NCBI GenBank assembly: GCA_903932865.1
Contig: CAIZHQ010000015.1
Span: 372,001 to 436,000, forward strand
Length of the DNA: 64,000 nt
Direction of reading: 5' to 3'
From: an uncultured Burkholderiales bacterium
Lineage (GTDB): Bacteria > Pseudomonadota > Gammaproteobacteria > Burkholderiales > Burkholderiaceae_C
Of the stretch, positions 27,832-37,298 are shown one piece after another. Every line of letters begins with the position of its first letter. Within the stretch, counting starts at the first letter, position 1. Both the position numbers and the translations under genes were made by a program. The notes under the pieces are model-generated. The model saw only the letters and a program-made list of their open reading frames with translations. It did not search any database and had not been told where the DNA came from.

Positions 27832-28488
27832 TCAACCCACTTCGCTCGATGCGATGCGACGCAGCGCCTGCTCAAACACCTCGACCGGCTGGCCGCCCGA
27901 GATCAAATGCTTGTCGTTGATGATCACCGCTGGCACTGAGCGGATGCCCGCCTGGGCGTAGAACTGCTGTCGCTCGCGCACCTCGGCGGTGTGGGCATCG
28001 CTTTGCAGCACCGCTCGGGCTGCCGCCACATCCAAGCCTGCTGCAGCCACACCCGCGAGCAAAACCTCGGCATCTTCCACACACTCTGCGCGACCCTGGT
28101 AGGCCTGCAAAAAGGCTTTTTTCAGGGCGTGCTGCGCCCCAGCGCCCTGGCTCTGGGCCCAATGCAGCAAGCGGTGCGCGTTGAAGGTGTTGTAAACCCG
28201 ACCGCGCCCGCCAGGGTGGAATTCAAAACCCACCTCGGCCCCGCGAGCGGCAATGGTCTGTCGCATCTGGGCCTGCTGCTCAGGCGTAGAGCCGTATTTT
28301 TGCGTCAGGTGCTCACCCAAATCCTGCCCACCGGGGGCCATGTGCGGATTCAGTTCGAAGGGCTGGAAGTGCAGCGAGGCCTGCACATCACCCTTGAGCC
28401 GATCGAGCGCTTGTTCAAGCGCGCCCAAGCCCACGGCACACCAAGGGCAGGCGATGTCGGAGACAAAATCAATTTTCATAGAAGTCAT
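27832..28488 (-). CDS. DsbA family oxidoreductase, FrnE-like
   Basis: A 218-residue thioredoxin-fold protein of the cytoplasmic FrnE/2-hydroxychromene isomerase-like type. CPWC at residues 14-17 is the redox motif, followed by the helical insert and SVPAVIINDKHLISGGQP, which contains the cis-Pro. No signal peptide. It is first gene of the five-gene overlapping set. A start at 28479 (MKIDF) is the alternative. Confidence 0.88.
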   Translation of the reverse strand: MTSMKIDFVSDIACPWCAVGLGALEQALDRLKGDVQASLHFQPFELNPHMAPGGQDLGEHLTQKYGSTPEQQAQMRQTIAARGAEVGFEFHPGGRGRVYNTFNAHRLLHWAQSQGAGAQHALKKAFLQAYQGRAECVEDAEVLLAGVAAAGLDVAAARAVLQSDAHTAEVRERQQFYAQAGIRSVPAVIINDKHLISGGQPVEVFEQALRRIASSEVG

Positions 28489-28588
28489 GAGACACTTTCA
28501 GGCAAGGTGATGGATCTTGCCGCAAATCACCGACAATCGCATCGAAGTCACCCAATTCCCATGATCCTTCGAGCGATAGAGCCCCACC

Positions 28589-29026
28589 ATGAAGATCCTT
28601 GTCCTGCACGGCATCAACCTGAACATGTTCGGCAAACGTGACCCGGCCCAATACGGCACGACCACGCTGGACGAAATCAACACCCAATTGACCGCCCTGG
28701 GCCTTGAACTGGGTGCGCAGGTCGAGTGCTACCAAACCAACTTCGAAGGCGAAATGGCCGAGCGCATCCACCGCGCCCACGGCGATGGCGTGGAGGCCGT
28801 GGTCATCAACGCCGGGGCCTGGACGCATTACAGCTACGGCATCCGGGATGCGCTGGCCATCCTCAAGTGCCCCGTCATCGAGGTGCACATGTCCAACATC
28901 CACGCCCGTGAGGCATTTCGCCACCACTCGGTGATCGCCGACATCGCCAAAGGTCAGATCGCCGGTTTTGGCGTGGGCAGTTACCTGCTGGGTCTGCGGG
29001 CCGCTGTGTCGGCCGCCCGCGGCTGA
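28589..29026 (+). CDS. aroQ: Type II 3-dehydroquinate dehydratase
   Basis: A 145-residue enzyme of the shikimate pathway that dehydrates 3-dehydroquinate. NLNMFGKRDPAQYG (10-23) holds the catalytic Arg17 and Tyr22; INAGAWTHYS and VHMSNIHAREAFRHHS bind the substrate. Length is typical of the dodecameric enzyme. The start is 100 bp from the divergent DsbA-like gene. It is convergent with glpD. Confidence 0.95.
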   Translation: MKILVLHGINLNMFGKRDPAQYGTTTLDEINTQLTALGLELGAQVECYQTNFEGEMAERIHRAHGDGVEAVVINAGAWTHYSYGIRDALAILKCPVIEVHMSNIHAREAFRHHSVIADIAKGQIAGFGVGSYLLGLRAAVSAARG

Positions 29027-29047
29027 TTTGGCCGAGTGGAAGCTGCC

Positions 29048-30631
29048 TCAATCGCCCAGCATGTAACGCTGGCAGAGTTCCAAAAATTCGCCCAAACGGG
29101 GCTCCAGTCCGGTCTCTTCTTGCAGCAAAGCGGCCACAGCTGGGGCCATGGTCGCCGCCTGGCGAGCGTCCAGAAACAAAGCCCGCCAACGCCTGGCGAG
29201 CATGTCTTCTACCGTGAAAGCCCATTCATGGCGCGCGGCAAAGCGGACCATCCCCTCGGTCAAGCCCATTCCCAACGCTCGCTGGGCGCCGGGCATGGCC
29301 CGCACCTGTTCAACTTGGCTGCCCCACAGGTGCCAGCCAGGGGCCTCACTCAAGGAGTGCCGCTTCGAGCCGCTGGGTTCAGGCGCACCCACGAGGCGGT
29401 GCTGCCGAGTGTCCACCGGACCATTGGGCGGCGGGGGTACATCACCGTGGGTCTGCAGCACGAACAAGACCTCCTCGGCCATGCTGCGGTAAGTGGTCCA
29501 TTTGCCACCGGTCACCGTGACCATCCCCGCGGCTTCGCGGCGGATCAGGTGTTCACGCGACATCTGGCTGGTTGACTGAGCCGCATCGCCCTGGCCTGCG
29601 GACCCCACCAAAGGGCGCAGGCCCACCCAAACACTGCGCACATCGCCAGGCAGTAGCATCAGGCCAAACGCGTTGTGTGTTTCGCGGAACAAAAACTCCA
29701 GTTCCTCGGCCATGGGCTGTGGCTCGCGTGGCGCGTCGCTGCGCGGAGTGTCGGTGGTGCCAATCAAGGTGGCCCCCAACCAAGGCACGGCAAACAACAC
29801 CCGGCCATCGGCGGTACGGGGAATGAGCACCGCCTCGCGCAGCGGCAAACACGCCCGCGTGACCACCAGATGCACGCCCTGACTGGCCGTGACCAAGGCA
29901 TCGAGCGGCGGCCCCGCAGGCAACTGTGGCTGCACCATCTGACGAAGTTCATCCACCCACACCCCCGCCGCGTTGACCACGCAGCGCGCCTGAACCGTGC
30001 GCCGCGTACCGCGCCGCTCATCCAGCAAGCGCACTTGCCAGCCGTTATCTACAGGATTCAGCCCAGTCACTCGGGTATGGTTGTGCACGCTTGCCCCTGC
30101 ACGCTGCGCGGTTTGGGCCAAAGCCAGTGCCAGACGGGCATCTTCAAACTGGCCATCCCAATAACGCATGCCCGCCACCGCTTGCCCCATTTGTCCCGCC
30201 ATGCCCGGAAAACCCTGGGCCAGCAACTGGCGCGACAAGGCCACGGTATCGCCCAAGCTCAAAGGCCCTGCAAGCCACTGGTACAGTTTCAGGCCCAACC
30301 CCGTCCAGGCCCAACGCAACCAACCGGCAGCGGGCACCACAAACGACAGCGGTTGCGCCAAATGCGGGGCCAAATTCAGCACAGTGGCGCGCTCGCGCAA
30401 GGCCTCGCGTACCAGACGTAGCCGCCCCTGTGCCAGATAACGCACCCCGCCGTGCAAGAGCTTGGTTGACCGCGAAGAGGTGCCGCTGGCAAAGTCGCTG
30501 GCCTCGACCAACAGGACACTGCGCCCTTCCAGCGCCGCCTGCAAAGCCACCCCCAATCCTGTGGCCCCTCCGCCCACCACCAGCAGATCGCACACCTCTG
30601 CCGCTTCGTGCCCAGACTGCAAGTTGCTCAA
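29048..30631 (-). CDS. glpD: Glycerol-3-phosphate dehydrogenase
   Basis: A 527-residue FAD enzyme that oxidises sn-glycerol-3-phosphate to dihydroxyacetone phosphate and feeds the quinone pool. The FAD loop is LLVVGGGATGLGVAL (16-30) and STKLLHGGVRYL is the family signature; the C-terminal helical domain is complete. The start is TTG at 30631 with AAAGGA seven bases upstream. It is divergent from the DeoR-type regulator, its probable repressor. Confidence 0.93.
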   Translation of the reverse strand: MSNLQSGHEAAEVCDLLVVGGGATGLGVALQAALEGRSVLLVEASDFASGTSSRSTKLLHGGVRYLAQGRLRLVREALRERATVLNLAPHLAQPLSFVVPAAGWLRWAWTGLGLKLYQWLAGPLSLGDTVALSRQLLAQGFPGMAGQMGQAVAGMRYWDGQFEDARLALALAQTAQRAGASVHNHTRVTGLNPVDNGWQVRLLDERRGTRRTVQARCVVNAAGVWVDELRQMVQPQLPAGPPLDALVTASQGVHLVVTRACLPLREAVLIPRTADGRVLFAVPWLGATLIGTTDTPRSDAPREPQPMAEELEFLFRETHNAFGLMLLPGDVRSVWVGLRPLVGSAGQGDAAQSTSQMSREHLIRREAAGMVTVTGGKWTTYRSMAEEVLFVLQTHGDVPPPPNGPVDTRQHRLVGAPEPSGSKRHSLSEAPGWHLWGSQVEQVRAMPGAQRALGMGLTEGMVRFAARHEWAFTVEDMLARRWRALFLDARQAATMAPAVAALLQEETGLEPRLGEFLELCQRYMLGD

Positions 30632-30646
30632 AATAATCCTTTAAAC

Positions 30647-30684
30647 AATCAAAAATATATGATAAAAATCATTCGTTTTTGATT
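30647..30684. promoter_or_regulatory. Nested palindrome between glpD and glpR, candidate operator
   Basis: AATCAAAAA (30647-30655) is inverted as TTTTTGATT (30676-30684). Inside it ATGAT (30659-30663) is inverted as ATCAT (30668-30672). The region is AT-rich compared with the flanking genes and separates divergent starts, which fits a promoter and operator for both genes. Confidence 0.45.
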
Positions 30685-30765
30685 CTATCAATGAAATTTG
30701 CGAACATCCAGCCCAAAGCAATGGCCTTCGTGAAGACTTTGACCCCTATTGAAAAGCAAACACCC

Positions 30766-31542
30766 ATGGCCCTGAACCCCCGTCAACTCGCCATCTTGCA
30801 ATCGGTCAAGGAACAAGGCAGCGTCAAGACCGAAGAACTGGCCGAGGAATTCGGAATCACCGTGCAAACCGCCCGGCGCGACATCCAGCGCCTGACAGAA
30901 GCGGCCGAGCTAGAACGCTTTCATGGCGGCGTGCGTGCCGTGGACTCCTCCACCCGCAACATCACCTACACCGAACGCAAGCGCACCCAGGCCAGCGCCA
31001 AGCAAGACATTGCCCGACAAGTGGCCGCCGCTATACCGCATGGGGCCAGTCTGTTCATGAACATCGGCACCACCGTGGAGGCCGTGGCCAGCGAACTGCT
31101 GCACCACCGCGCCCTGCGTGTGGTGACGAATAACCTGCATGTGGCCTGTATTTTGGCGGCCAACCCGCAGTGCGAAGTCGTGGTGGCCGGCGGCGCACTG
31201 CGCTCCGAAGACCTGGGCATTGTGGGTGAAGCCGCCTTGAACTTCATCCGCCAATTCAAGGTGGACATAGGTCTGATCGGCATCAGCGGCATTGATGAAG
31301 ACGGAACTTTACGGGACTACGACATGCGCGAAGTCATGGTGGCGCGCGCCATCGTCGAACAATCCCGCCAAGTCTGGCTGGTGGCCGACCACAGCAAATT
31401 CGACCGCCCTGCCATGATCGAAGTGGCCCCGCTCCAAGTGGTGCACACCTTGTTCACGGACACAGCGCCCAAAGCGGCGCAGCAACGGCTGATGGAGGAG
31501 TTGGGGGTACGGTGTGTGGTGGCGACGACGAACAGCCTTTGA
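30766..31542 (+). CDS. glpR: DeoR/GlpR family transcriptional regulator
   Basis: A 258-residue repressor. The DeoR helix-turn-helix covers about 5-60 (GSVKTEELAEEFGITVQTAR) and the sugar-phosphate sensor domain the rest (FMNIGTTVEAVA, VVVAGGALRSEDLGIVG, DHSKFDRPAM). Position beside glpD indicates GlpR responding to glycerol-3-phosphate. The start MALNPRQ at 30766 gives the family length; an ATG at 30691 would add 25 residues. Confidence 0.87.
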   Translation: MALNPRQLAILQSVKEQGSVKTEELAEEFGITVQTARRDIQRLTEAAELERFHGGVRAVDSSTRNITYTERKRTQASAKQDIARQVAAAIPHGASLFMNIGTTVEAVASELLHHRALRVVTNNLHVACILAANPQCEVVVAGGALRSEDLGIVGEAALNFIRQFKVDIGLIGISGIDEDGTLRDYDMREVMVARAIVEQSRQVWLVADHSKFDRPAMIEVAPLQVVHTLFTDTAPKAAQQRLMEELGVRCVVATTNSL

Positions 31543-31639
31543 AATCACTCATCCGCCGTTGACCGCCTGTCAACGATGGGCCTGCACGGCCTGAGTCACC
31601 ACCTGCGCAAAGTGGCCGACATAAAAAGCCGCCCGCCAG

Positions 31640-34033
31640 TTACCTCTTTGCGCGTGGTGGTAAGCCTGTGTGCTGGGTGAGCAGTTGGCCTTTTTGAGGC
31701 TGCCCCACGCGCTTGGGCGTGGTGGACAGAGACACCGACGACTTGGCCCCCGCACCTGTGCTGTTTTTGCGGCGGGCGCTTTGGTAGCCGTCTTCGGCCA
31801 GCGGTTGCCAACTGGGGATGAGGTGGTGTTTGCCGTTGCCAATCAGGTCTGAGCGGCCCATGGCTTTGAGGGCTTCACGCAGCAAAGGCCAATTGGTGGC
31901 GTCGTGGTAACGCAAAAAGGCTTTGTGCAGGCGGCGACGTTTGTCGCCTTTGACCACATCGACCTTTTCGCTGTCGCGGGTGATTTTGCGCAAGGGGTTG
32001 CGGGTGGAGTGGTACATGGCCGTGGCCGTGGCCATGGGGCTAGGGTAAAAGGTTTGCACCTGGTCAGCGCGAAAACCGTTCTTCTTCAACCAGACGGCCA
32101 GGTTCATCATGTCTTCGTCGCTGGTGCCCGGGTGGGCGGCAATGAAATACGGGATGAGGAACTGCTTTTTACCCACCTCTTCGCTGTACTTGTCGAACAT
32201 CGACTTGAAGCGGTCGTAGGTGCCAATGCCCGGCTTCATCATCTTGGACAGTGGGCCGCCCTCGGTGTGTTCGGGCGCGATTTTTAAGTAGCCGCCCACG
32301 TGGTGCTGCACCAGCTCCTTGACGTATTCAGGCGACTGCACGGCCAGGTCGTAACGCAGACCGGAGCCGATCAAGATCTTCTTGATGCCCTTCAAGTTGC
32401 GGGCACGGCGGTACATGTTGATCAGCGGGCCGTGGTCGGTGGTCAGGTTCTGGCAGATGCCGGGGAACACGCAGCTGGGTTTGCGGCAGGCCGATTCGAT
32501 CTCGGGGCTCTTGCAGCCCAGGCGGTACATGTTGGCCGTGGGGCCGCCCAGGTCGGAGATGACGCCGGTAAAACCTTTGACCTTGTCGCGGATGTCTTCG
32601 ACTTCGCGGATGACGGATTCTTCGGAGCGGCTTTGGATGATGCGGCCTTCGTGCTCGGTGATCGAGCAAAAGGTGCAGCCGCCAAAGCAGCCGCGCATGA
32701 TGTTGACGGAAAAACGGATCATCTCCCAGGCGGGAATTTTGGTCACGCCGTCATGGCCGCCTTGCTCGTCGGCGTAACGCGGGTGAGGGCTGCGTGCATA
32801 GGGCAGGTCAAACACCAAGTCCATCTCGGCGGTGGTGAGGGGGATGGGTGGCGGCGTGATCCAGACGTCGCGTGCGGTATGACCCTCACCGTGTGCTTGC
32901 ACCAGGCAGCGGGCGTTGCCGGGGTTGGTCTCCAGGTGCAAGACGCGGTTGGCGTGGGCATACAGCACGGCGTCGCTTTTGACCTGCTCGTAGCTGGGCA
33001 GGCGGATGACGCTTTTGTCGCGTGGGGGCACTTTGTGCGTGCCTTTGCCACGAAGCCCTGAAGACAAGGCAGGGTTAGGCACAAAGGTCAACGGTTGGAC
33101 GGCAGATGGCCCCGTGCGTGCCTGAGCCACAGCAGCAGGTAAATCGCGTTCCACGTTTTGTGCGTTATGACCCTCAGCCACTTCCTTGGCCTCTTCCTCA
33201 CGCGCACAGGTCGCGCCCTGCTCACGCGCTTGGTCCGAGATCATCAAATACGGGTTGATGTGCGCTTCCACATGGCCGGGTGCATCGACGCTGGTGGAGT
33301 CGATCTCGAACCAGCCTCGGGCCGATTCATCACCACTGCGGCGCACAAAGGCCGTGCCGCGCACGTCGGTGATTTGCTGCACCGGTTCACGCGCGGCCAG
33401 GCGGTGGGCAATCTCCACAATCGCACGCTCGGCGTTGCCGTACAAAAGCAAATCGCACTTGCTGTCCACCACCACCGAGCGGCGAACTTTGTCAGACCAG
33501 TAGTCGTAATGCGCGATGCGGCGCAAGCTGCCTTCGATGCCACCGAGCACGATGGGCACTTCGGGAAAGGCTTCGCGGCAGCGTTGGCTGTAGACGATGG
33601 CTGCGCGATCCGGGCGTTTGCCGCCCAAATCGCCTGCGGTGTAGGCGTCGTCGGTGCGGATTTTGCGGTCCGCTGTGTAGCGGTTGATCATGGAGTCCAT
33701 GTTGCCGCTGGTCACGCCCCAAAATAAATTCGGTGGGCCCAGCGCCTTGAAGGCCTCAGCGCTGGTCCAGTCGGGCTGGGCGATGATGCCGACCCGAAAA
33801 CCCTGGTTCTCCAACATTCGGCCGATCACGGCCATGCCAAAACTGGGGTGGTCCACATAGGCGTCGCCGGTGACCAGCACAATGTCGCAGCTGTCCCAAC
33901 CCAATTGGCTCATTTCTTGCCGGCTCATGGGCAAAAACGGGGCGGTGCCAAAGCGCTGCGCCCAGAACTTGCGGTAACTGGACAGCGGTTTCGCGTCGCG
34001 CGGGAAGAAAGAGACGTCGGTGAAGGCGTTCAT
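31640..34033 (-). CDS. YgiQ family radical SAM protein
   Basis: A 797-residue radical SAM protein of the YgiQ/UPF0313 family. The N-terminal domain contains GYxVD-like [13 protein letters not shown] and [20 protein letters not shown]; the cluster motif is [16 protein letters not shown] (CX3CX2C), with the DUF3362-type C-terminus. The product or substrate is unknown. GAGGT precedes the ATG. A variable Glu/Ala-rich insert lies at about 270-330. Confidence 0.92.
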   Translation of the reverse strand: MNAFTDVSFFPRDAKPLSSYRKFWAQRFGTAPFLPMSRQEMSQLGWDSCDIVLVTGDAYVDHPSFGMAVIGRMLENQGFRVGIIAQPDWTSAEAFKALGPPNLFWGVTSGNMDSMINRYTADRKIRTDDAYTAGDLGGKRPDRAAIVYSQRCREAFPEVPIVLGGIEGSLRRIAHYDYWSDKVRRSVVVDSKCDLLLYGNAERAIVEIAHRLAAREPVQQITDVRGTAFVRRSGDESARGWFEIDSTSVDAPGHVEAHINPYLMISDQAREQGATCAREEEAKEVAEGHNAQNVERDLPAAVAQARTGPSAVQPLTFVPNPALSSGLRGKGTHKVPPRDKSVIRLPSYEQVKSDAVLYAHANRVLHLETNPGNARCLVQAHGEGHTARDVWITPPPIPLTTAEMDLVFDLPYARSPHPRYADEQGGHDGVTKIPAWEMIRFSVNIMRGCFGGCTFCSITEHEGRIIQSRSEESVIREVEDIRDKVKGFTGVISDLGGPTANMYRLGCKSPEIESACRKPSCVFPGICQNLTTDHGPLINMYRRARNLKGIKKILIGSGLRYDLAVQSPEYVKELVQHHVGGYLKIAPEHTEGGPLSKMMKPGIGTYDRFKSMFDKYSEEVGKKQFLIPYFIAAHPGTSDEDMMNLAVWLKKNGFRADQVQTFYPSPMATATAMYHSTRNPLRKITRDSEKVDVVKGDKRRRLHKAFLRYHDATNWPLLREALKAMGRSDLIGNGKHHLIPSWQPLAEDGYQSARRKNSTGAGAKSSVSLSTTPKRVGQPQKGQLLTQHTGLPPRAKR

Positions 34034-34145
34034 GGGCTGACCTCGGGATAACCCGCTAGTGTAGGGGCTCGGGGCTTGGCCTGCGGGGTCACAGGGCCAT
34101 CCTGCAGGGGGAAGCGGCGCGGGCGCGCCCGCCCAAGCCGCGTAT

Positions 34146-35063
34146 TCACACGGTGCTGGCCGCGCCCTGGGTGATCAGCCATTCGCGCAAAGCCACAATG
34201 GCCGGCGCACGGCGCAGGACCTCGGGGTAGCAAAAATAGTAGCCCCGCTCGTTCTCAATCATCTGCGGCAGCGCCACGACCAGCTTGCCAGAGGCCAAGT
34301 AATCGTCCACCAAACAGCGCTGCACCAAGGCCACACCCATGCCGCTGACGGCCGCTTCGAGCAGCTGGCTCACTTGGTCAAAGCTGGCTGCAGGCGTCAG
34401 GCGCAGGCCCCCATCGCCAGTGGCCGGCCAGCACCCCAGGGTCTCAAACCAGTGATGCCAAGTGTGCGGATGCAGGGCATGAAACAGCAAGGGGCGGTGC
34501 AACAAGTCTTGGGGTTGTTGGATGGCCTGCGGCCCCCGCAAGGCTTCGGGCCGACACACCGGGACAATCTGGCGCCCCACCACATAAACCGCTTCCAGAC
34601 CGGTTGGCCACTGCCCGTCGCCGCCGCACAAGGTGGCCCCCTGCGACGCCAATTGAGGGAAGTTACCCGCCCGGTAGGGTGAAAACAAGAGGCGCACTTG
34701 CGGGTGGCGTTGCTGAAAATCGGGCAAGCGGCGGATCAACCAATGGCTGGCCAAAGTGGGAGTGACCGACAGCTTGAGCTCCAAACTCACCAGTGCTTCT
34801 TTGGTGTGCATCGCTGCCGATTCGAGGGCATCCAAGGCCGGGGCGACCTCAGCAAGGTACTTCTGACCCGACGCGGTCAGGCTGCAGCCCCGGGCATGGC
34901 GGCTGAACAAGGCGCAACCCAGGTCGTTTTCGATCCTGGCCACAGCACGGCTGACCGCACCCGGCGTCACGCACAGCGTGTCGGCAGCTTTGTGAAAACT
35001 GCCCAAGCGTGCCGCTGCTACAAAGGCGTGCAGTTCGGGCAAGGAGGGGGAAGCGATGCGCAT
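34146..35063 (-). CDS. LysR family transcriptional regulator
   Basis: A 305-residue LysR regulator of the GcvA-like subgroup. The winged helix-turn-helix covers about 6-65 ([24 protein letters not shown]) and the effector domain about 90-300. It starts 90 bp from the divergent Bug-type receptor gene, which is its likely target. Between it and the YgiQ gene are about 110 bp with a GC-rich palindrome but no clear feature. Confidence 0.88.
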   Translation of the reverse strand: MRIASPSLPELHAFVAAARLGSFHKAADTLCVTPGAVSRAVARIENDLGCALFSRHARGCSLTASGQKYLAEVAPALDALESAAMHTKEALVSLELKLSVTPTLASHWLIRRLPDFQQRHPQVRLLFSPYRAGNFPQLASQGATLCGGDGQWPTGLEAVYVVGRQIVPVCRPEALRGPQAIQQPQDLLHRPLLFHALHPHTWHHWFETLGCWPATGDGGLRLTPAASFDQVSQLLEAAVSGMGVALVQRCLVDDYLASGKLVVALPQMIENERGYYFCYPEVLRRAPAIVALREWLITQGAASTV

Positions 35064-35152
35064 GGGGTTGCATTTTAGTCAACGCTCACGCGCCAAATGT
35101 CACTCGCCGAGTGCTCACACCGCCTCCAAAATGCACTTTTTGGGAGCCCTCG

Positions 35153-36124
35153 ATGCTTTATAAATATTGCTTTATCGGCTTGTTTGCCGCCTTTCAGACC
35201 CTCTGCATTACGACACAGGCACAGGCCTTTCCGCAAAAACCCATCAAACTGATCGTCCCTTTTGCCGCTGGCGGCTCGACCGATTTGGTGGCGCGCTTGC
35301 TGGCCGAACGCATGGGTCCTTTGCTGGGCCAAAGTGTGGTAGTCGAAAACCGAGCGGGCGTGGGCGGGGTGCTGGGCGCCGATGCGGTGGCCAAAGCTGC
35401 GCCTGACGGCTACACACTTTTAATGGGCACGGTCAGCACACATGGTGCCAGCCCAGCCATTTACAAAAAAATCCCCTATGACGCAGCCAAGGACTTTGAA
35501 CCCATCACGAACGTGATGTCGGTGCCCAGTGTGCTGACCATCCACCCCAAAATACCTGCCAAAACCTTACAAGAATTCGTGGCATTGGCCAAGGCGGCGC
35601 CTGGAAAGTATTCCTATGGCTCACCCGGCAATGGCTCTTTGGGCCACGCCAACGTCGAGAACCTGTTGCAGTTGGCAGGAATTCAAGTTTTGCATGTGCC
35701 CTACAAAGGGGGTGGCCCAGCCCTCAACGATGCGGTCGCGGGTCAGATTGACGCACTGACCGACAACTTGCCCTCCACATTGCCCCACATCCAGGCGGGC
35801 AGGTTACGCCCCTTGGCACTTTTGTCACCACAACGCAGCAAACTTTTGCCCGATTTGCCCACCTACAAAGAAGCCGGCTATCCGGAGATGGACGAGGGTG
35901 GCTGGTTTGGTTTGCTGGCACCGGCCAAAACACCTCGGGCGGTGGTGCTCAAAATCAACGCTGCGGCCCATCAGGCCATGCAAGACCCGGCTTTCAAGGC
36001 GCGCAGTGACGCCATCGACGGCATCGCCATGGCCAACACGCCCGAGCAGTTTGGCGAGCAAATCAAAAAAGCTTTGGCACGTTACCAACGCATTGCCAAA
36101 TCGGCCAACATCCAACTGGATTGA
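35153..36124 (+). CDS. Bug family tripartite tricarboxylate transporter substrate-binding protein
   Basis: A 323-residue periplasmic receptor (TctC/Bug family). Signal peptide about 1-24 ending AQA. PIKLIVPFAAGGSTDLVARL and VENRAGVGGVLGADAVAKA are family landmarks, with the YKGGGPALNDAVAGQID segment. The partner membrane genes tctA and tctB are not next to it, as is common for Bug receptors in Burkholderiales. GGAG precedes the ATG. It is followed by N-formylglutamate amidohydrolase after 11 bp, which hints at a related ligand such as a formylated or dicarboxylic amino acid. Confidence 0.9.
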   Translation: MLYKYCFIGLFAAFQTLCITTQAQAFPQKPIKLIVPFAAGGSTDLVARLLAERMGPLLGQSVVVENRAGVGGVLGADAVAKAAPDGYTLLMGTVSTHGASPAIYKKIPYDAAKDFEPITNVMSVPSVLTIHPKIPAKTLQEFVALAKAAPGKYSYGSPGNGSLGHANVENLLQLAGIQVLHVPYKGGGPALNDAVAGQIDALTDNLPSTLPHIQAGRLRPLALLSPQRSKLLPDLPTYKEAGYPEMDEGGWFGLLAPAKTPRAVVLKINAAAHQAMQDPAFKARSDAIDGIAMANTPEQFGEQIKKALARYQRIAKSANIQLD

Positions 36125-36135
36125 AAGCGCAAGCC

Positions 36136-37011
36136 ATGTCACAAGTGCCTGTGGTGGTGAGTCGGCCTGAGAAAGGTGTGCGTTTGCCTTTGGTGTGCGA
36201 TTCGCCCCACAGCGGCACGCATTACCCCAGCGATTTCGGATCGGTGCTTCCTTTGCTGCAACTGCGGCAGACGGAAGACACGGACATTGACGCCTTGTGG
36301 CGCGCAACGCCCCAGGTAGGCGGCACATTGCTTGCCGCCTGTTTTCCGCGCTGCTACATCGACCCGAACCGCGACTTGAGCGACTTGGACCCGGCCCTCT
36401 TGGCCGAGGCTTGGCCAGCGCCTTTGTCGCCGGGCCCCAAATCCCAATTGGGTTACGGCTTGGTGTTCAGCAAAGTCAACGCCAACAGCTTGATCTATGA
36501 CCGCACCTTGACCGTTCAAGAGGTGCAGCAAAGGATTGCGCGCTGCTGGCGACCTTACAGGAACGCACTGGACCATGAGATCCAATGGGCTTGCGAGACT
36601 TTTGGTGGCGTGTGGCACTTGAATCTGCACTCCATGCCCCAAAACGCCTACGAGCGATTGGGTCTAAGCACCGACAAAGTGTTGGCGGACTTTGTATTGG
36701 GCGACCGTGATGGCAGCACTTGTGAGCCTGAGTTTGTGGACATGATCGAGCAAAGTCTGCGGCGATGGGGTTACAGCGTGGCACGCAACGACCCCTACAA
36801 AGGCGTAGCGCTGTTGGCTCAAGTGGGTCAACCGAGCTTGAATCGACACAGCCTTCAAATTGAGATTCGAAGGCCGCTGTACATGAACGAGGCCACCAGA
36901 GAACGAAACTCGGGTTTCGAACACTTGCAAAAAAACCTGTCTCTCACATTGGCGGATGTCGCAGCCTACGTCAAAAGTAAAGCACCGGACCACCGCAAAA
37001 AAACAGGATGA
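36136..37011 (+). CDS. N-formylglutamate amidohydrolase family protein
   Basis: A 291-residue FGase (PF05013). CDSPHSGTHYPSDF and the Zn-binding HSMPQNAY region are characteristic, with IEIRRPLYMNEATRERN near the end. The class hydrolyses N-formylglutamate, the end of one histidine-breakdown route, but no hut genes are nearby. It is 11 bp downstream of the Bug receptor and probably co-transcribed. The start ATG 36136 is used; a TTG at 36121 would overlap the receptor stop. Confidence 0.85.
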   Translation: MSQVPVVVSRPEKGVRLPLVCDSPHSGTHYPSDFGSVLPLLQLRQTEDTDIDALWRATPQVGGTLLAACFPRCYIDPNRDLSDLDPALLAEAWPAPLSPGPKSQLGYGLVFSKVNANSLIYDRTLTVQEVQQRIARCWRPYRNALDHEIQWACETFGGVWHLNLHSMPQNAYERLGLSTDKVLADFVLGDRDGSTCEPEFVDMIEQSLRRWGYSVARNDPYKGVALLAQVGQPSLNRHSLQIEIRRPLYMNEATRERNSGFEHLQKNLSLTLADVAAYVKSKAPDHRKKTG

Positions 37012-37106
37012 ATTCTGGGCCTTAAGGCCAAAATGGCTGATCCATACCTCAAGGGAGATGGCGGCGTGACACTTCGTGTGTAACACCCCAAAACGTTTTC
37101 CCCTGC

Positions 37107-37298
37107 TCAGATGTCTTTTTGGGCCCGCTCGATCAAGCCGACAAAGCTCGGCGCATCGCCCAGCGCCTGAGCAGCCAGCAAGGCCAACTTGACCAGAAAG
37201 AGTTCGGATTTTTCAGGACCTGCGGCGTCAATGGCCATGGCCAGTTGGTCGTAAGCAGTTTCTAGGCCGGCAATGTCCAGACCAGTGGTGGGGTTCAT
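37107..37298 (-). CDS. DUF2783 domain protein
   Basis: A 63-residue helical protein of the DUF2783 family (PF10932). Its ATG overlaps the stop of the FAD monooxygenase gene, a pairing that is usual for this family. It may be a small partner or stabiliser of the monooxygenase. Its function is not known. Confidence 0.8.
   Translation of the reverse strand: MNPTTGLDIAGLETAYDQLAMAIDAAGPEKSELFLVKLALLAAQALGDAPSFVGLIERAQKDI

Noticed and set aside
34090-34140. GC-rich palindrome between LysR and YgiQ genes
   Set aside because: Self-complementary GGGCGCGCCC is likely by base composition alone and has no T tract.
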